From Streptomyces sp. TBY4 (GTDB taxonomy: Bacteria; Actinomycetota; Actinomycetes; Streptomycetales; Streptomycetaceae): 64,000 bases of DNA. Position 1 is the stretch's first letter. Each line of letters begins with the position of its first letter. The translations under genes were made by a program, and so were the position numbers. Under the pieces are notes generated by a model. The model saw only the letters and a list, made by a program, of their open reading frames with translations. It had not been told where the DNA came from and searched no databases. Where the stretch lies: positions 1 to 64,000 of the forward strand of contig NZ_JANAVF010000007.1 in assembly GCF_024213195.1 (NCBI RefSeq), given 5' to 3'. Shown one piece after another: positions 32,571 through 41,206 of this stretch.

Positions 32571-33714
32571 GCTCACCGTTGACGAGGTCCGTCGGTACTC
32601 CCGCCACCTGATCATCCCCGATGTGGGGATGGACGGCCAGAAGCGCCTGAAGAACGCCAAGGTGCTGGCCGTGGGCGCGGGCGGCCTCGGCTCGCCCGCC
32701 CTCATGTACCTGGCCGCGGCCGGTGTCGGCACGCTGGGCATCGTGGAGTTCGACGAGGTCGACGAGTCGAACCTGCAGCGCCAGATCATCCACAGCCAGG
32801 CGGACATCGGCCGTTCCAAGGCCGAGTCGGCCCGCGACAGCGTGCTGGGCATCAACCCGTACGTGAACGTGGTCCTGCACGAAGAGCGGCTCGAAGCCGA
32901 CAACGTGATGGAGATCTTCAGCCAGTACGACCTCATCGTCGACGGCACGGACAACTTCGCCACGCGCTACCTCGTGAACGACGCCTGCGTGCTGCTGAAC
33001 AAGCCGTACGTGTGGGGCTCGATCTACCGCTTCGACGGCCAGGCCTCGGTCTTCTGGTCCGAGCACGGCCCGTGCTACCGCTGCCTCTACCCGGAGCCGC
33101 CCCCGCCGGGCATGGTCCCGAGCTGCGCCGAGGGCGGCGTGCTGGGCGTGCTCTGCGCGTCCATCGGGTCCATCCAGGTCACCGAGGCCATCAAGGTCCT
33201 CACCGGCGTCGGCGAGCCGCTGGTCGGCCGCCTGATGATCTACGACGCCCTGGAGATGCAGTACCGCCAGGTCAAGGTCCGCAAGGACCCCGACTGCGCG
33301 GTCTGCGGTCCGAACGCGACCGTCACCGAGCTCATCGACTACGAGGCCTTCTGCGGCGTCGTGTCGGAGGAGGCCCAGGAGGCCGCGCTCGGCTCCACGA
33401 TCACTCCCAAGCAGCTCAAGGAGTGGATCGACAACGACGAGCCGATCGAGATCATCGACGTCCGCGAGATCAACGAGTACGAGATCGTCTCGATCCCCGG
33501 CGCGAAGCTGATCCCCAAGGGCGAGTTCCTGATGGGCACCGCCCTCCAGGACCTGCCGCAGGACAAGCGCATCGTCCTGCACTGCAAGACGGGTGTCCGC
33601 AGTGCGGAAGTCCTCGCGGTCCTGAAGTCCGCGGGCTTCGCCGACGCGGTCCACGTCGGCGGCGGCGTCATCGGCTGGGTCCACCAGATCGAGCCCGAGA
33701 AGCCGGTCTACTAG
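32536..33714 (+). CDS. moeZ: Adenylyltransferase/sulfurtransferase MoeZ
   Basis: 392 residues. The ThiF/MoeB domain adenylates C-termini of ubiquitin-like sulfur carriers: ATP loop GAGGLGSPAL (about 48-57), DESNLQRQ, the Cys pairs CYRC and CAVC for zinc, and DGTDNFATR. A rhodanese domain follows from about residue 285 (EIIDVREINEYE) with the active Cys in HCKTGVRS. It supplies sulfur for molybdopterin, thiamin or cysteine carriers, and NarG in this window needs the molybdenum cofactor. The GTG start has GGAG five bases upstream. Confidence 0.95.
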   Translation: MSLPPLVEPAAELTVDEVRRYSRHLIIPDVGMDGQKRLKNAKVLAVGAGGLGSPALMYLAAAGVGTLGIVEFDEVDESNLQRQIIHSQADIGRSKAESARDSVLGINPYVNVVLHEERLEADNVMEIFSQYDLIVDGTDNFATRYLVNDACVLLNKPYVWGSIYRFDGQASVFWSEHGPCYRCLYPEPPPPGMVPSCAEGGVLGVLCASIGSIQVTEAIKVLTGVGEPLVGRLMIYDALEMQYRQVKVRKDPDCAVCGPNATVTELIDYEAFCGVVSEEAQEAALGSTITPKQLKEWIDNDEPIEIIDVREINEYEIVSIPGAKLIPKGEFLMGTALQDLPQDKRIVLHCKTGVRSAEVLAVLKSAGFADAVHVGGGVIGWVHQIEPEKPVY

Positions 33715-33729
33715 TCCCACCAGCAGTGC

Positions 33730-33773
33730 CCGGAGGGGCCGTACGTCGCGCGAGCGAGGTACGGCCCCTCCGG
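33730..33773. terminator. Hairpin terminator between moeZ and the peptidase gene
   Basis: A 15-bp stem, CCGGAGGGGCCGTAC (33730-33744) with its complement at 33759-33773 and a 14-base loop. It lies between convergent genes. Confidence 0.8.
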
Positions 33774-33784
33774 CGTGTTCCGGC

Positions 33785-35362
33785 CTAGACCGGCGAGGTC
33801 GGTGCCGGGGACTTCGACGCCGTGCAGACCGTGCCCGCGCCGGGGGCCTTGCCGTCGAGCAGGTAGGAGTTGACGGCCTGCTGCACGCAGGGGTCGCCGC
33901 TGTTGTAGGCGCCGTGGCCCTCGCCCTTGAAGGTCAGCTCCACGCCGACGCCGGGGCCGAGCCGCTCCACCATCTTGCGGGCGCCCTCGTACGGGGTCGC
34001 CGGGTCACCGGTGTTGCCGATCACCAGGATGGGCGCCGAGCCGGGGGCGGAGACGTCCGGGGTGTTCCAGGCGCCGGCGACGGGCCAGTCGGTGCAGCCC
34101 ATCATGGCCCAGCCGAGGAAGTCCCCGAAGACGGGCGAGGCGGCCCGGAACTCGGGCAGTTTCGCCTTGGTCTGCGCGAGCGTGTAGCGGTCCTTGGAGT
34201 CGGCGCAGCTGATGGCCGTGTTGGCCGAGCCGATGTTGCTGTAGGTGCCCTTCGGGTCGCGGCCGTTGAGGGCGTCGGACATGGCGAGCAGCAGCTGCCC
34301 CTGGCCACCCTCGGCCTCGTCCAGGCCCTGTTCCAGCAGCGGCCAGGCCTCCTTGGAGTACAGGGCGAAGGCGATGCCGTTGGTCGCGGAGTCCTCCGTG
34401 AGCAGCCGGTCGCCCGAGCCGGGGATGGGCTCGGCCGCCAGCTTCTTCTGGAGCTTGATGATGTTGGCCTCGATCTCCTTGGCCGTGCTGCCCTGAAGCT
34501 GGCAGGAATCGCCGCGGTCCACGCAGTCCTGGGCGAAGTTGCCGAGCGCGAGCTGGAAGCCCTTGGCCTGGCCGAGGGCGCCCTGCTCGGAGTTCTTCGT
34601 CGGGTCGACCACGGCGTCGAAGACGGCCCGGCCGACGTTCTTGGGGAAGAGGTGGGCGTAGACCCCGCCGAGTTCGGTGCCGTAGGAGATGCCGAAGTAG
34701 TACAGCTTGTCGTCGCCGAGGGCCTGGCGGATCCGGTCCAGGTCGCGGGCCGCGTTCTCCGTGCCGACGTGGGGCAGCACCTTGCCGGACTTCGCCTCGC
34801 AGGCCTCCTTGTACTTCTTGGAGGTGGCGAGGAACTGCTGCTCCTCCTCCGGCGTCGAGGGGCTGGAGTCGGAGGCGTAGTACGCGTCCAGCTGCTTGTC
34901 GTCCTCGCAGAGGACGGGCGCGCTGCGGCCCACCCCGCGCGGGTCGAAGCTGACCAGGTCGTACCGCTCGCGCAGGGCGGCGTAGTCCTTCGCAGCGCCG
35001 GGCAGGCTGGTGATGCCGGAGCCGCCGGGGCCGCCGAAGTTGAAGACGAGCGAGCCGATCCGCTTGTCCCGGTCGCGGGCCTTCGCCCGGATCAGGGCCA
35101 GCGGGATCGTCTCCCCTTCCGGCTCGGCGTAGTCGAGGGGCACGTCGAGGACGGCGCACTGCCAGTCCTTGCCGGGGACCTGCCCGCCGCCCTCGGCCGC
35201 GGTGGGTGCCTGGCAGTCCCCCCACTTCGGCTTCTTGATGCCCGCCGCGGCCCCGTCCTTGCCCCTCTTCTCCTGGTCTGCGCCGTCGGAACAGGCACTG
35301 GTGGCGAGCAGAGCGGCGGCAACGGCGGTGGCAGCGGCGACCCGCAGGGCGTGTGTCGGCAT
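33785..35362 (-). CDS. Secreted lipoprotein peptidase, tripeptidyl aminopeptidase-like
   Basis: 525 residues, alpha/beta hydrolase of the SlpD/Tap (S33) family. The signal peptide ends in LLATSACS with the lipidated Cys near residue 24. VFNFGGPGGSG forms the oxyanion region, GISYGTELG the nucleophile (Ser near 225), GNTGDPATPY the acid and KGEGHGAYNSG the His. Paired Cys (WQCAV, VLCED, DSCQL, GDPCVQQ, GTVCTA) fit an exported protein. It probably trims N-terminal tripeptides from extracellular peptides, which the oligopeptide transporter upstream could import; that link is inference. Confidence 0.9.
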   Translation of the reverse strand: MPTHALRVAAATAVAAALLATSACSDGADQEKRGKDGAAAGIKKPKWGDCQAPTAAEGGGQVPGKDWQCAVLDVPLDYAEPEGETIPLALIRAKARDRDKRIGSLVFNFGGPGGSGITSLPGAAKDYAALRERYDLVSFDPRGVGRSAPVLCEDDKQLDAYYASDSSPSTPEEEQQFLATSKKYKEACEAKSGKVLPHVGTENAARDLDRIRQALGDDKLYYFGISYGTELGGVYAHLFPKNVGRAVFDAVVDPTKNSEQGALGQAKGFQLALGNFAQDCVDRGDSCQLQGSTAKEIEANIIKLQKKLAAEPIPGSGDRLLTEDSATNGIAFALYSKEAWPLLEQGLDEAEGGQGQLLLAMSDALNGRDPKGTYSNIGSANTAISCADSKDRYTLAQTKAKLPEFRAASPVFGDFLGWAMMGCTDWPVAGAWNTPDVSAPGSAPILVIGNTGDPATPYEGARKMVERLGPGVGVELTFKGEGHGAYNSGDPCVQQAVNSYLLDGKAPGAGTVCTASKSPAPTSPV

Positions 35363-35392
35363 GGCTTCATCCTCGACGCGCCCGGCCGGTCG

Positions 35393-35436
35393 CGCCCCCG
35401 CGCTGACCCATCCGGGGGACGGGCGGCGCGGGGGCG
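35393..35436. terminator. Hairpin terminator after the FtsX-like permease gene
   Basis: CGCCCCCGCGC (35393-35403) pairs with GCGCGGGGGCG (35426-35436), about 20 bases past the permease stop on the minus strand. A run of eight G follows at 35441. Confidence 0.65.
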
Positions 35437-35458
35437 GAGAGGGGGGGGAGGCGGTCGG

Positions 35459-37987
35459 TCAGTGCGCCGCGGTCGCCGCGGGGATGTCGACGGCGGCGGC
35501 CCTGCGGGCCGGCCAGAGGGAGGCGAGCAGGGCCCCGGTCAGGGCGAGGAGCACTCCGAGGGCGAGCCGTCCCCAGGGGATGACCAGGGCGTATCCGGTG
35601 ACGCTCTCCTGGAGGGTGTTGCCGAGGGCCCAGCCCATGAAGACGCCCATGACCGTGCCGACGGCCGCTCCGAGGGCGCCGACGAGGAGGGCCTCGATGC
35701 GGATCATCCGGGTCACTCCGGCGCGGTCCAGGCCGAGGGCGCGGAGCGTGCCGATCTCCTTGCGGCGTTCGAGCACGGACATCGCCAGGGTGTTGGCGAT
35801 GCCGAGGGCGGCGATCACCAGGGCCATGCTGAGCATCGCGTAGAAGATGTTCAGCTGGTCGCCGATGCCGCTGGTGTCCTCGGCCCGGACGGCCTCCTTG
35901 TCGAGGACGGACAGGGCGGGGTTGTCGCCGAGCGCCTTGACGATGCTCGCGTGCTGGGCCCGGCCGGGTCCGCCCGCGGTGGCCACGACGATCGAGTCGG
36001 TGTGCGGGGTCGCGTCGTAGCGGGCGACCAGGGAGTCGGGTGCGGTGATGCTCGGCAGCACCTTGCTCTGCTCGTCGGCCCGGTAGATCGCGCCGATGGT
36101 GACCTCGCCCCGCTTGTCCTGGCGTTCCAGGGGGAGGGTCTGGCCGACCTTCCAGCCGTTCGCCCGGGCCTTGTAGTCGGCGACGGCGACCTCGCCCCGG
36201 CCGAGGCCGTCGAGGGAGCCCGCGGTCACCTCGTAGCGCAGGAGGCGGCCGATGGCGGTGGGGTCGACGCCGGTCAGGACGGAGCGGACGCCGCCGATCC
36301 GGTACTCGGTGGACTGGTTGAGGGGGCTGTACGTGGCACCGGTCAGCTGCTTGAGGGGCTCGGCGGTGGCGGGGGTCATCCGCGGACCGCCCGAGGGGGC
36401 CTGCACCAGGTAGTCGCCGGTGATGTCACGGGTGGTCGCGCCGTCGAGGTACTGGGTGGCGGAGGCACCGAGGACGGACAGGCCCGAGGCGAGCGCGAGG
36501 GCGATGGCGAGCGCCGCGGCGGTGGCGCCCGTACGCCGCGGGTCGCGCACGGTGTTGCGGGCGGCGAGGTCTCCGTGCACCGGGCTGAAGCGGAGCAGCA
36601 GCGGGCGGAGCAGGGTGGTGAACGGCCGGGACAGGAGCGGGATGAGGCCGATCGCGCCGGTCAGGGTGAGGGCCGCGCCGAGGCCGATGACGGTCCGGGC
36701 GTCGCTGTCGCCCCAGAGGGCCCCGTACAGGGTCGCGGCGGCTCCGGTGGCCAGCAGGGCCGTGCTGAGCCGGGTGCGCAGGGAGCCGACGCGCGCCGGC
36801 GCGGCGGGTTCGGCGGCGCCGAGCGCGGCGACGGGCGGGATGGCCATGGCCCGGCGGACCGGCACCCAGGCGGAGATCACGGGCAGGACGGTGCCGACCA
36901 CCAGGGCGATGACCACGGTGGCGGGGGAGAGGACCAGCGGGGCTGCCGGGCTGGTGGCGGAGGAGAAGAGCCACTGGAGCAGGGCGGCGACCCCGGTGCC
37001 GGCCAGGATGCCGGCCACGGAGGCGATCAGGCCGACGAGGACGGACTCGGTCAGCAGGATCCGGCGGACCTGCTTGCGGGTGGCGCCGACGGCCCGCATC
37101 AGGGCCAGTTCCCGGGTGCGCCGCGAGACCAGCATGGTGAAGGTGTTGGAGATCAGGAAGGTGGCCACGAACAGGGCGACCGCCGCGAAGCCCACCATGA
37201 TCTGGCTCATGGTGTCGCTGCCGCTGGAGGCCATGTTCGCCTGGATCCGGGCCAGCTGGGCGCCGGTGACCGCGGTGGAGTCCTGGGGGATCACCGCTTC
37301 GACCTTGCCCAGGAGCTGCGTGACGTCGGTGCCGGAGGCGGCCGTGACTTCGATGTCCGTGTACCGGCCGGGCTCCAGGAACTGCCGCTGTGCGGTGGCT
37401 TCGTCGAAGAGCACGAGGCTGCCGCCGGGGGAGAGCTTCGAGGCGTCGGTGCGGAAGACCCCGCTGAGCCGGTACGAGGCGGCGCCGGTGCTCGTGCCGA
37501 CGCGGACGGTGTCCCCGACGCGGTAGCCGCCCCGGGCGGCCGAGGCCTCGTCGAGGGCGACGGCCTGGCCGCCGACCGGGCCGGAGCCCTCCTCGAAGGC
37601 GTAGGCCGGGTCCCTTCCGTCCTTGCCCGGGGCGAAGTTGCCGCCCTTGCGGAACTCGCCGCTGCCCAGCAGCCGGCCCTCGCGGTCGGCGACGGCGGCG
37701 AAGCCGTTGACCCGGCCCGCGGCGGCGGCGACCCCGGGGAGCTCGGCCAGGGCAGCCGCGGTACGGGCGTCGAGGGTGGCGGGCGGCCCGCCCGGCACGG
37801 TGTTGGGCGAGACGTTGAGGGCGATGCGGTCGTAGCCGGCGCTCGCCCGGTCGGTGGCGGCCTGCTTCTGGCTGTCGCCGTAGACGAGGCTGCCGGTGAC
37901 GAAGGTGACCCCGAGCATGACCGCGAACACGGTCATCAGCAGGCGGGCCTTGTGCGCGAGCACGTTGCGCAGGGCGGTACGGAACAT
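35459..37987 (-). CDS. FtsX/MacB-type ABC exporter permease
   Basis: 842 residues. A first helix (LLMTVFAVMLGVTFVTGSLVYG), a large extracytoplasmic domain, then two FtsX cores of three helices each (about 255-390 and 715-830) with VSRRTRELALMRAVGATRKQVRRILL and LERRKEIGTLRALGLDRAGVTRMI as coupling motifs, and further helices between them. This layout fits exporters or mechanotransmitters acting on lipoproteins or antimicrobial peptides. The partner ATPase gene starts 79 bases upstream on the same strand, and a two-component system lies beyond it. Confidence 0.92.
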   Translation of the reverse strand: MFRTALRNVLAHKARLLMTVFAVMLGVTFVTGSLVYGDSQKQAATDRASAGYDRIALNVSPNTVPGGPPATLDARTAAALAELPGVAAAAGRVNGFAAVADREGRLLGSGEFRKGGNFAPGKDGRDPAYAFEEGSGPVGGQAVALDEASAARGGYRVGDTVRVGTSTGAASYRLSGVFRTDASKLSPGGSLVLFDEATAQRQFLEPGRYTDIEVTAASGTDVTQLLGKVEAVIPQDSTAVTGAQLARIQANMASSGSDTMSQIMVGFAAVALFVATFLISNTFTMLVSRRTRELALMRAVGATRKQVRRILLTESVLVGLIASVAGILAGTGVAALLQWLFSSATSPAAPLVLSPATVVIALVVGTVLPVISAWVPVRRAMAIPPVAALGAAEPAAPARVGSLRTRLSTALLATGAAATLYGALWGDSDARTVIGLGAALTLTGAIGLIPLLSRPFTTLLRPLLLRFSPVHGDLAARNTVRDPRRTGATAAALAIALALASGLSVLGASATQYLDGATTRDITGDYLVQAPSGGPRMTPATAEPLKQLTGATYSPLNQSTEYRIGGVRSVLTGVDPTAIGRLLRYEVTAGSLDGLGRGEVAVADYKARANGWKVGQTLPLERQDKRGEVTIGAIYRADEQSKVLPSITAPDSLVARYDATPHTDSIVVATAGGPGRAQHASIVKALGDNPALSVLDKEAVRAEDTSGIGDQLNIFYAMLSMALVIAALGIANTLAMSVLERRKEIGTLRALGLDRAGVTRMIRIEALLVGALGAAVGTVMGVFMGWALGNTLQESVTGYALVIPWGRLALGVLLALTGALLASLWPARRAAAVDIPAATAAH

Positions 37988-38066
37988 GGGGATGCGGATC
38001 CTGGGAGGCGGGCCCGGAGAGCGGGCGGACGGCTGGTGCGGGGTGCGCGGCGCGGCGCGGAGGGGG

Positions 38067-38846
38067 TCAGCTCGTGCGGGAGCGGGCGTCGAACGCCTTC
38101 ATCCGGTCCAGGACCCGGTCCGCGGTGGGCCGGAGCATCTCGTCGACCAGCCGGCCGTCGGAGAGGAAGACCACGCGGTCGGCGTATCCGGCGGCGAGGG
38201 GGTCGTGGGTGACCATGACCACGGTCTGCCCCAGCTCGCGCACCGAGTCGCGCAGGAAGCCGAGTACCTCGGTGCCGGCACGGGAGTCGAGGTTTCCGGT
38301 CGGCTCGTCGCCGAAGACGATCGCCGGCCGGGAGACCAGGGCCCGGGCCACGGCGACGCGCTGCTGCTGCCCGCCGGAGAGCTGGCCGGGGCGGTGGCCG
38401 AGGCGGTCGGAGAGCCCGGTCATGGCGACCACGTGGTCCAGCCACTGCCCGTCGGGACGGCGGCCGGCGATGGTCATCGGGAGCGTGATGTTCTCCAGCG
38501 CGGTCAGCGTCGGCAGCAGGTTGAACGCCTGGAAGACGAAGCCGATCCGGTCCCGGCGCAGCCGGGTGAGCTGCTCGTCGTTCAGGCTGCCCAGCTCGGT
38601 GGTGCCGATGCGGACGGAGCCGGAGCTGAAGGAGTCGAGCCCGGCCGCGCAGTGCATGAGGGTGGACTTGCCGCAGCCGGAGGGGCCCATGATCGCGGTG
38701 AACTCGCCCTCGCGGAAGGAGATGTCGACCCCGTCCAGGGCGACGACCCGGGTGTCACCGCTGCCGTAGACCTTCGAGAGGCCGGTGGCGGAGGCCGCGA
38801 CGCCGGTCGGTGCGGGGTGCGGGTGCGGGGCAAGGGGGGCGGTCAC
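38067..38846 (-). CDS. ABC exporter ATP-binding protein (MacB/LolD type)
   Basis: 259 residues. GPSGCGKST (Walker A), LSGGQQQRVAVARAL (signature), VFGDEPTGNLDS (Walker B) and THDPLAA (H loop) are intact. The GEFTAIMGPSG and GNLDS forms are characteristic of the LolD/MacB group that works with FtsX-like permeases. The GTG at 38846 is chosen because GAGGAG lies six bases upstream. Regulation by the adjacent two-component system is likely. Confidence 0.93.
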   Translation of the reverse strand: MTAPLAPHPHPAPTGVAASATGLSKVYGSGDTRVVALDGVDISFREGEFTAIMGPSGCGKSTLMHCAAGLDSFSSGSVRIGTTELGSLNDEQLTRLRRDRIGFVFQAFNLLPTLTALENITLPMTIAGRRPDGQWLDHVVAMTGLSDRLGHRPGQLSGGQQQRVAVARALVSRPAIVFGDEPTGNLDSRAGTEVLGFLRDSVRELGQTVVMVTHDPLAAGYADRVVFLSDGRLVDEMLRPTADRVLDRMKAFDARSRTS

Positions 38847-38986
38847 GGGGACTCCTCTTCGGGCGCGGGAAGCTGCACTCCGAAGGGTGTCCGGGGGAGG
38901 TATCGACGGCCCGGGGCACCGGGTATCGGGGGGTGCTCCGGTGTGTATCGGTCCGGTAGCGGCCGGGCCGTCGCTGCGCGGGGCGA

Positions 38987-39046
38987 GGTCCCCCACCCGC
39001 CCTTCGCCCGTTCCCCGGGGCGGTGCCCCGGACCCCCTCGGGGCTG
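38987..39046 (-). repeat. Dispersed Streptomyces repeat, copy upstream of the exporter
   Basis: On the minus strand this reads GAGGGGGTCCGGGGC, then a CCCCGGGGAAC segment, GAAGGGCGGGTGGGGGA, matching 58625-58680 in the same order. It can form a hairpin. It lies between the histidine kinase stop and the exporter ATPase start, so it could act as a terminator or leader structure. Confidence 0.7.
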
Positions 39047-39065
39047 AGGGTAGGGCGGTCGGGGT

Positions 39066-40313
39066 TCAGTGCGGCAGGTGCAGCGTCGCGACCGCGCCGC
39101 CGTCCGGGGCGTTCTCGAAGCGGAGTTCGGCGCCGAGCACCCGGGCCTGGCCCACGGCGATGGTGAGGCCCAGGCCGTGTCCGGTGCCGCGCTCGGCCGC
39201 ACCCGTCTGGAAGCGGCGCGGGCCGTCGCGCAGCAGGTCCGCGGGGAAACCGGGGCCGTGGTCGCGTACGACGACCGTGCGGTCCTCGACGGTGACCCGC
39301 ACCGGGGCCGTCCCGTGCCGGTGGGCGTTGACGACGAGGTTGCCGACGATCCGCTCGAGGCGGCGCGGGTCGGTCTCCACGCTCCCGGCCGGCCCCGGGG
39401 CGTCCACCTCGGTGGGCAGGCCGGTGCGCGTCACGGCCTCCGAGACGACCGCGGCGAGCGGAACCCGGGCGTGGACGGGGAGTTCGGCGCCCGCGTCCAG
39501 CCGGGAGACCTCCAGCAGGTCCTCGACGAGGCCGCGCAGATCGCGGACCCGGGCCCGGAGCAGGTCCTCCGTCTCGCCGGGCGGCAGCAGGTCCGCGGTG
39601 GCCAGCAGGCCGCCGACGGGGGTGCGCAGCTCGTGGGCCACGTCCGCGGTGAACCGGCGTTCGTCGCGCAGTTTGCGGCCGAGGGTGTCGGCCATGAGGT
39701 CGACGGTGGCGGCGATGTCGTCCACCTCGTCACGGCCCCGGGTGGGACCGGTCCGGGCGTCCAGGTCCCCGCGGGAGATCCGGACCGCGGTCTGGGAGAC
39801 CCGCCGCAGCCGGTGGGAGAGCGCCCCGGCTCCGTAGGCCGCGAGGGGTGTGGTGACCGCGAGGGCGATCAGCGAGGCCACGGCCATGGTCAGGTCGAGC
39901 CGGTACAGCTCGCGGAACTCGGTGTGGATGGTGATCTGGACGGCCAGGATCGGACTGCCCGGTCCGCCGACCCGCTGGGCACCCCAGACCGTCGGCTCGG
40001 TGCTCCCCGGGACGTTGCCGCCGTAGGACACGTGCGCGTCGTCGTCGGTCGGTCTCTGCAGTGCGTAGGGCAGTTCGGCCGGATCGAGCCGGGCATCGCT
40101 CGGGAGGGTCCCGGAGCGGCGGTAGACGTCCGCGGCCGAGGTCACGGCGTTGAAGGCCTGCCGTTCGGCCCGGTGGCGGATGTCGTGTTTGGTCCAGACG
40201 TGCACCAGCAGGCCCACCACCAGCGCGACCAGGCAAGCCGTCGCCGCGGCCAGGGCGGCGATCTTCCAGCGCAGGGTCACCCGGGGCTGTCGCGGCTGAT
40301 CGGAGAAGGGCAT
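39066..40313 (-). CDS. Sensor histidine kinase, CseC-like
   Basis: 415 residues. First helix at about 19-38 (IAALAAATACLVALVVGLLV), an extracytoplasmic sensor of about 110 residues, second helix (MAVASLIALAVTTPLAAYGA), HAMP (LRRVSQTAVRISRGDLDARTG), H box DVAHELRTPVGGL with the phosphorylated His, then N box NLVVNAHRHG and G boxes DHGPGF and GTGHGLGL. The ATG at 40313 lies five bases past the regulator stop. It resembles CseC, the envelope-stress kinase of Streptomyces, but no sigE is in the window. Confidence 0.92.
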   Translation of the reverse strand: MPFSDQPRQPRVTLRWKIAALAAATACLVALVVGLLVHVWTKHDIRHRAERQAFNAVTSAADVYRRSGTLPSDARLDPAELPYALQRPTDDDAHVSYGGNVPGSTEPTVWGAQRVGGPGSPILAVQITIHTEFRELYRLDLTMAVASLIALAVTTPLAAYGAGALSHRLRRVSQTAVRISRGDLDARTGPTRGRDEVDDIAATVDLMADTLGRKLRDERRFTADVAHELRTPVGGLLATADLLPPGETEDLLRARVRDLRGLVEDLLEVSRLDAGAELPVHARVPLAAVVSEAVTRTGLPTEVDAPGPAGSVETDPRRLERIVGNLVVNAHRHGTAPVRVTVEDRTVVVRDHGPGFPADLLRDGPRRFQTGAAERGTGHGLGLTIAVGQARVLGAELRFENAPDGGAVATLHLPH

Positions 40314-40318
40314 GGAGG

Positions 40319-41038
40319 TCAGCGCCTGAGCTTGTAGCCGAAGCCGCGGACCGTTTCGATCCGGTCCCGGCCGAGCTTGCCGCGCAGCCGCTGCACGCAC
40401 AGGTCCACGACCCGGCTGTCGCCGTCCCAGCCGTAGTCCCAGACGTTGCGCAGCAGGGTGTGCCGCTCCAGCACGATGCCCGGGTGGGCGGCGAACTCCA
40501 GCAGCAGCTTCAGCTCGGTCGGGGTGAGCGCCACCGGGGTGCCGCCGATGGAGACGTCCAGGCCGCCGGTGTGGATGGTGAGGTCCCCGAAGGTCAGCAG
40601 TTCGCCCTCGGCGGGTCCCGGCTCTTCGGCCGTGGCAGTTCCGGCCGCCGGGGCGTAGGTGGCCCGGCGCAGCAGCGAGCGGATGCGGGCCACGAGCACG
40701 TTGGTGTCCACGGGTTTGACGACGTAGTCGTCCGCCCCGGCCTCCAGGCCGGAGACGATGTCCAGTCCGTCGCCGCGGGCCGACATCATCAGGACCGGGA
40801 CCAGGCTGGTCTCCCGGACCTTGCGGCACAGGCCGATCCCGTCGAGACCGGGCAGCATCACGTCGAGGATCAGCAGGTCGAACTCCTCGTCGCGGAAGTT
40901 CTCCAGGCCCGTGAGTCCGTCGGCGGCGGCCCGCACCGTGTACCCGTAGCGCTCCAGGGCGACGGTGAACGAGCGGCGCATCAGCTCGTCGTCCTCCACC
41001 AGCAGGACGCGCACGGGTCGCGGGGCGGGGGTGGACAC
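40319..41038 (-). CDS. OmpR-family response regulator, CseB-like
   Basis: 239 residues. Receiver domain with EDDE, phospho-Asp in LDVMLPGLDG, Ser/Thr in MMSARG and Lys in VVKPVDT; then an alanine-rich linker and a winged helix (PTELKLLLEFAAHPGIVLERHTLLRNVW, VQRLRGKLG, RGFGYKL). It is the partner of the downstream kinase and likely controls the neighbouring MacB-like exporter, though no binding repeat was identified. Confidence 0.94.
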   Translation of the reverse strand: MSTPAPRPVRVLLVEDDELMRRSFTVALERYGYTVRAAADGLTGLENFRDEEFDLLILDVMLPGLDGIGLCRKVRETSLVPVLMMSARGDGLDIVSGLEAGADDYVVKPVDTNVLVARIRSLLRRATYAPAAGTATAEEPGPAEGELLTFGDLTIHTGGLDVSIGGTPVALTPTELKLLLEFAAHPGIVLERHTLLRNVWDYGWDGDSRVVDLCVQRLRGKLGRDRIETVRGFGYKLRR

Positions 41039-41099
41039 GGGGGCGGCTCCTGTTCGGCGGCGGCTACGGGTACCTGGACGGGTTCCCAGGGGAACGATA

Positions 41100-41135
41100 G
41101 GCCCGCGGAGCGCGTGGTTCCGTGCACCGCGGGCC
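41100..41135. terminator. Hairpin terminator after hemG
   Basis: GGCCCGCGG-type arms at 41100-41108 and 41127-41135 form a 9-bp stem with an 18-base loop, about 70 bases past the hemG stop and before the regulator promoter region. Confidence 0.55.
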
Positions 41136-41206
41136 TGTGGAGGGATCGGATGGCCGGCCGAGCGTCCGCTGATACCCGCCCGATACGAAGGCCGAAGCCC
41201 CAGGCC

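Noticed and set aside
33914..38212. A 1432-codon plus-strand frame across the peptidase and permease genes
   Set aside because: Composition is low-complexity and no domain appears; the minus-strand genes carry complete catalytic and membrane motifs.
40319..41038. Assignment of the two-component pair as true cseB/cseC
   Set aside because: Sequence resembles them, but the sigE-cseA context is absent, so only CseBC-like is claimed.
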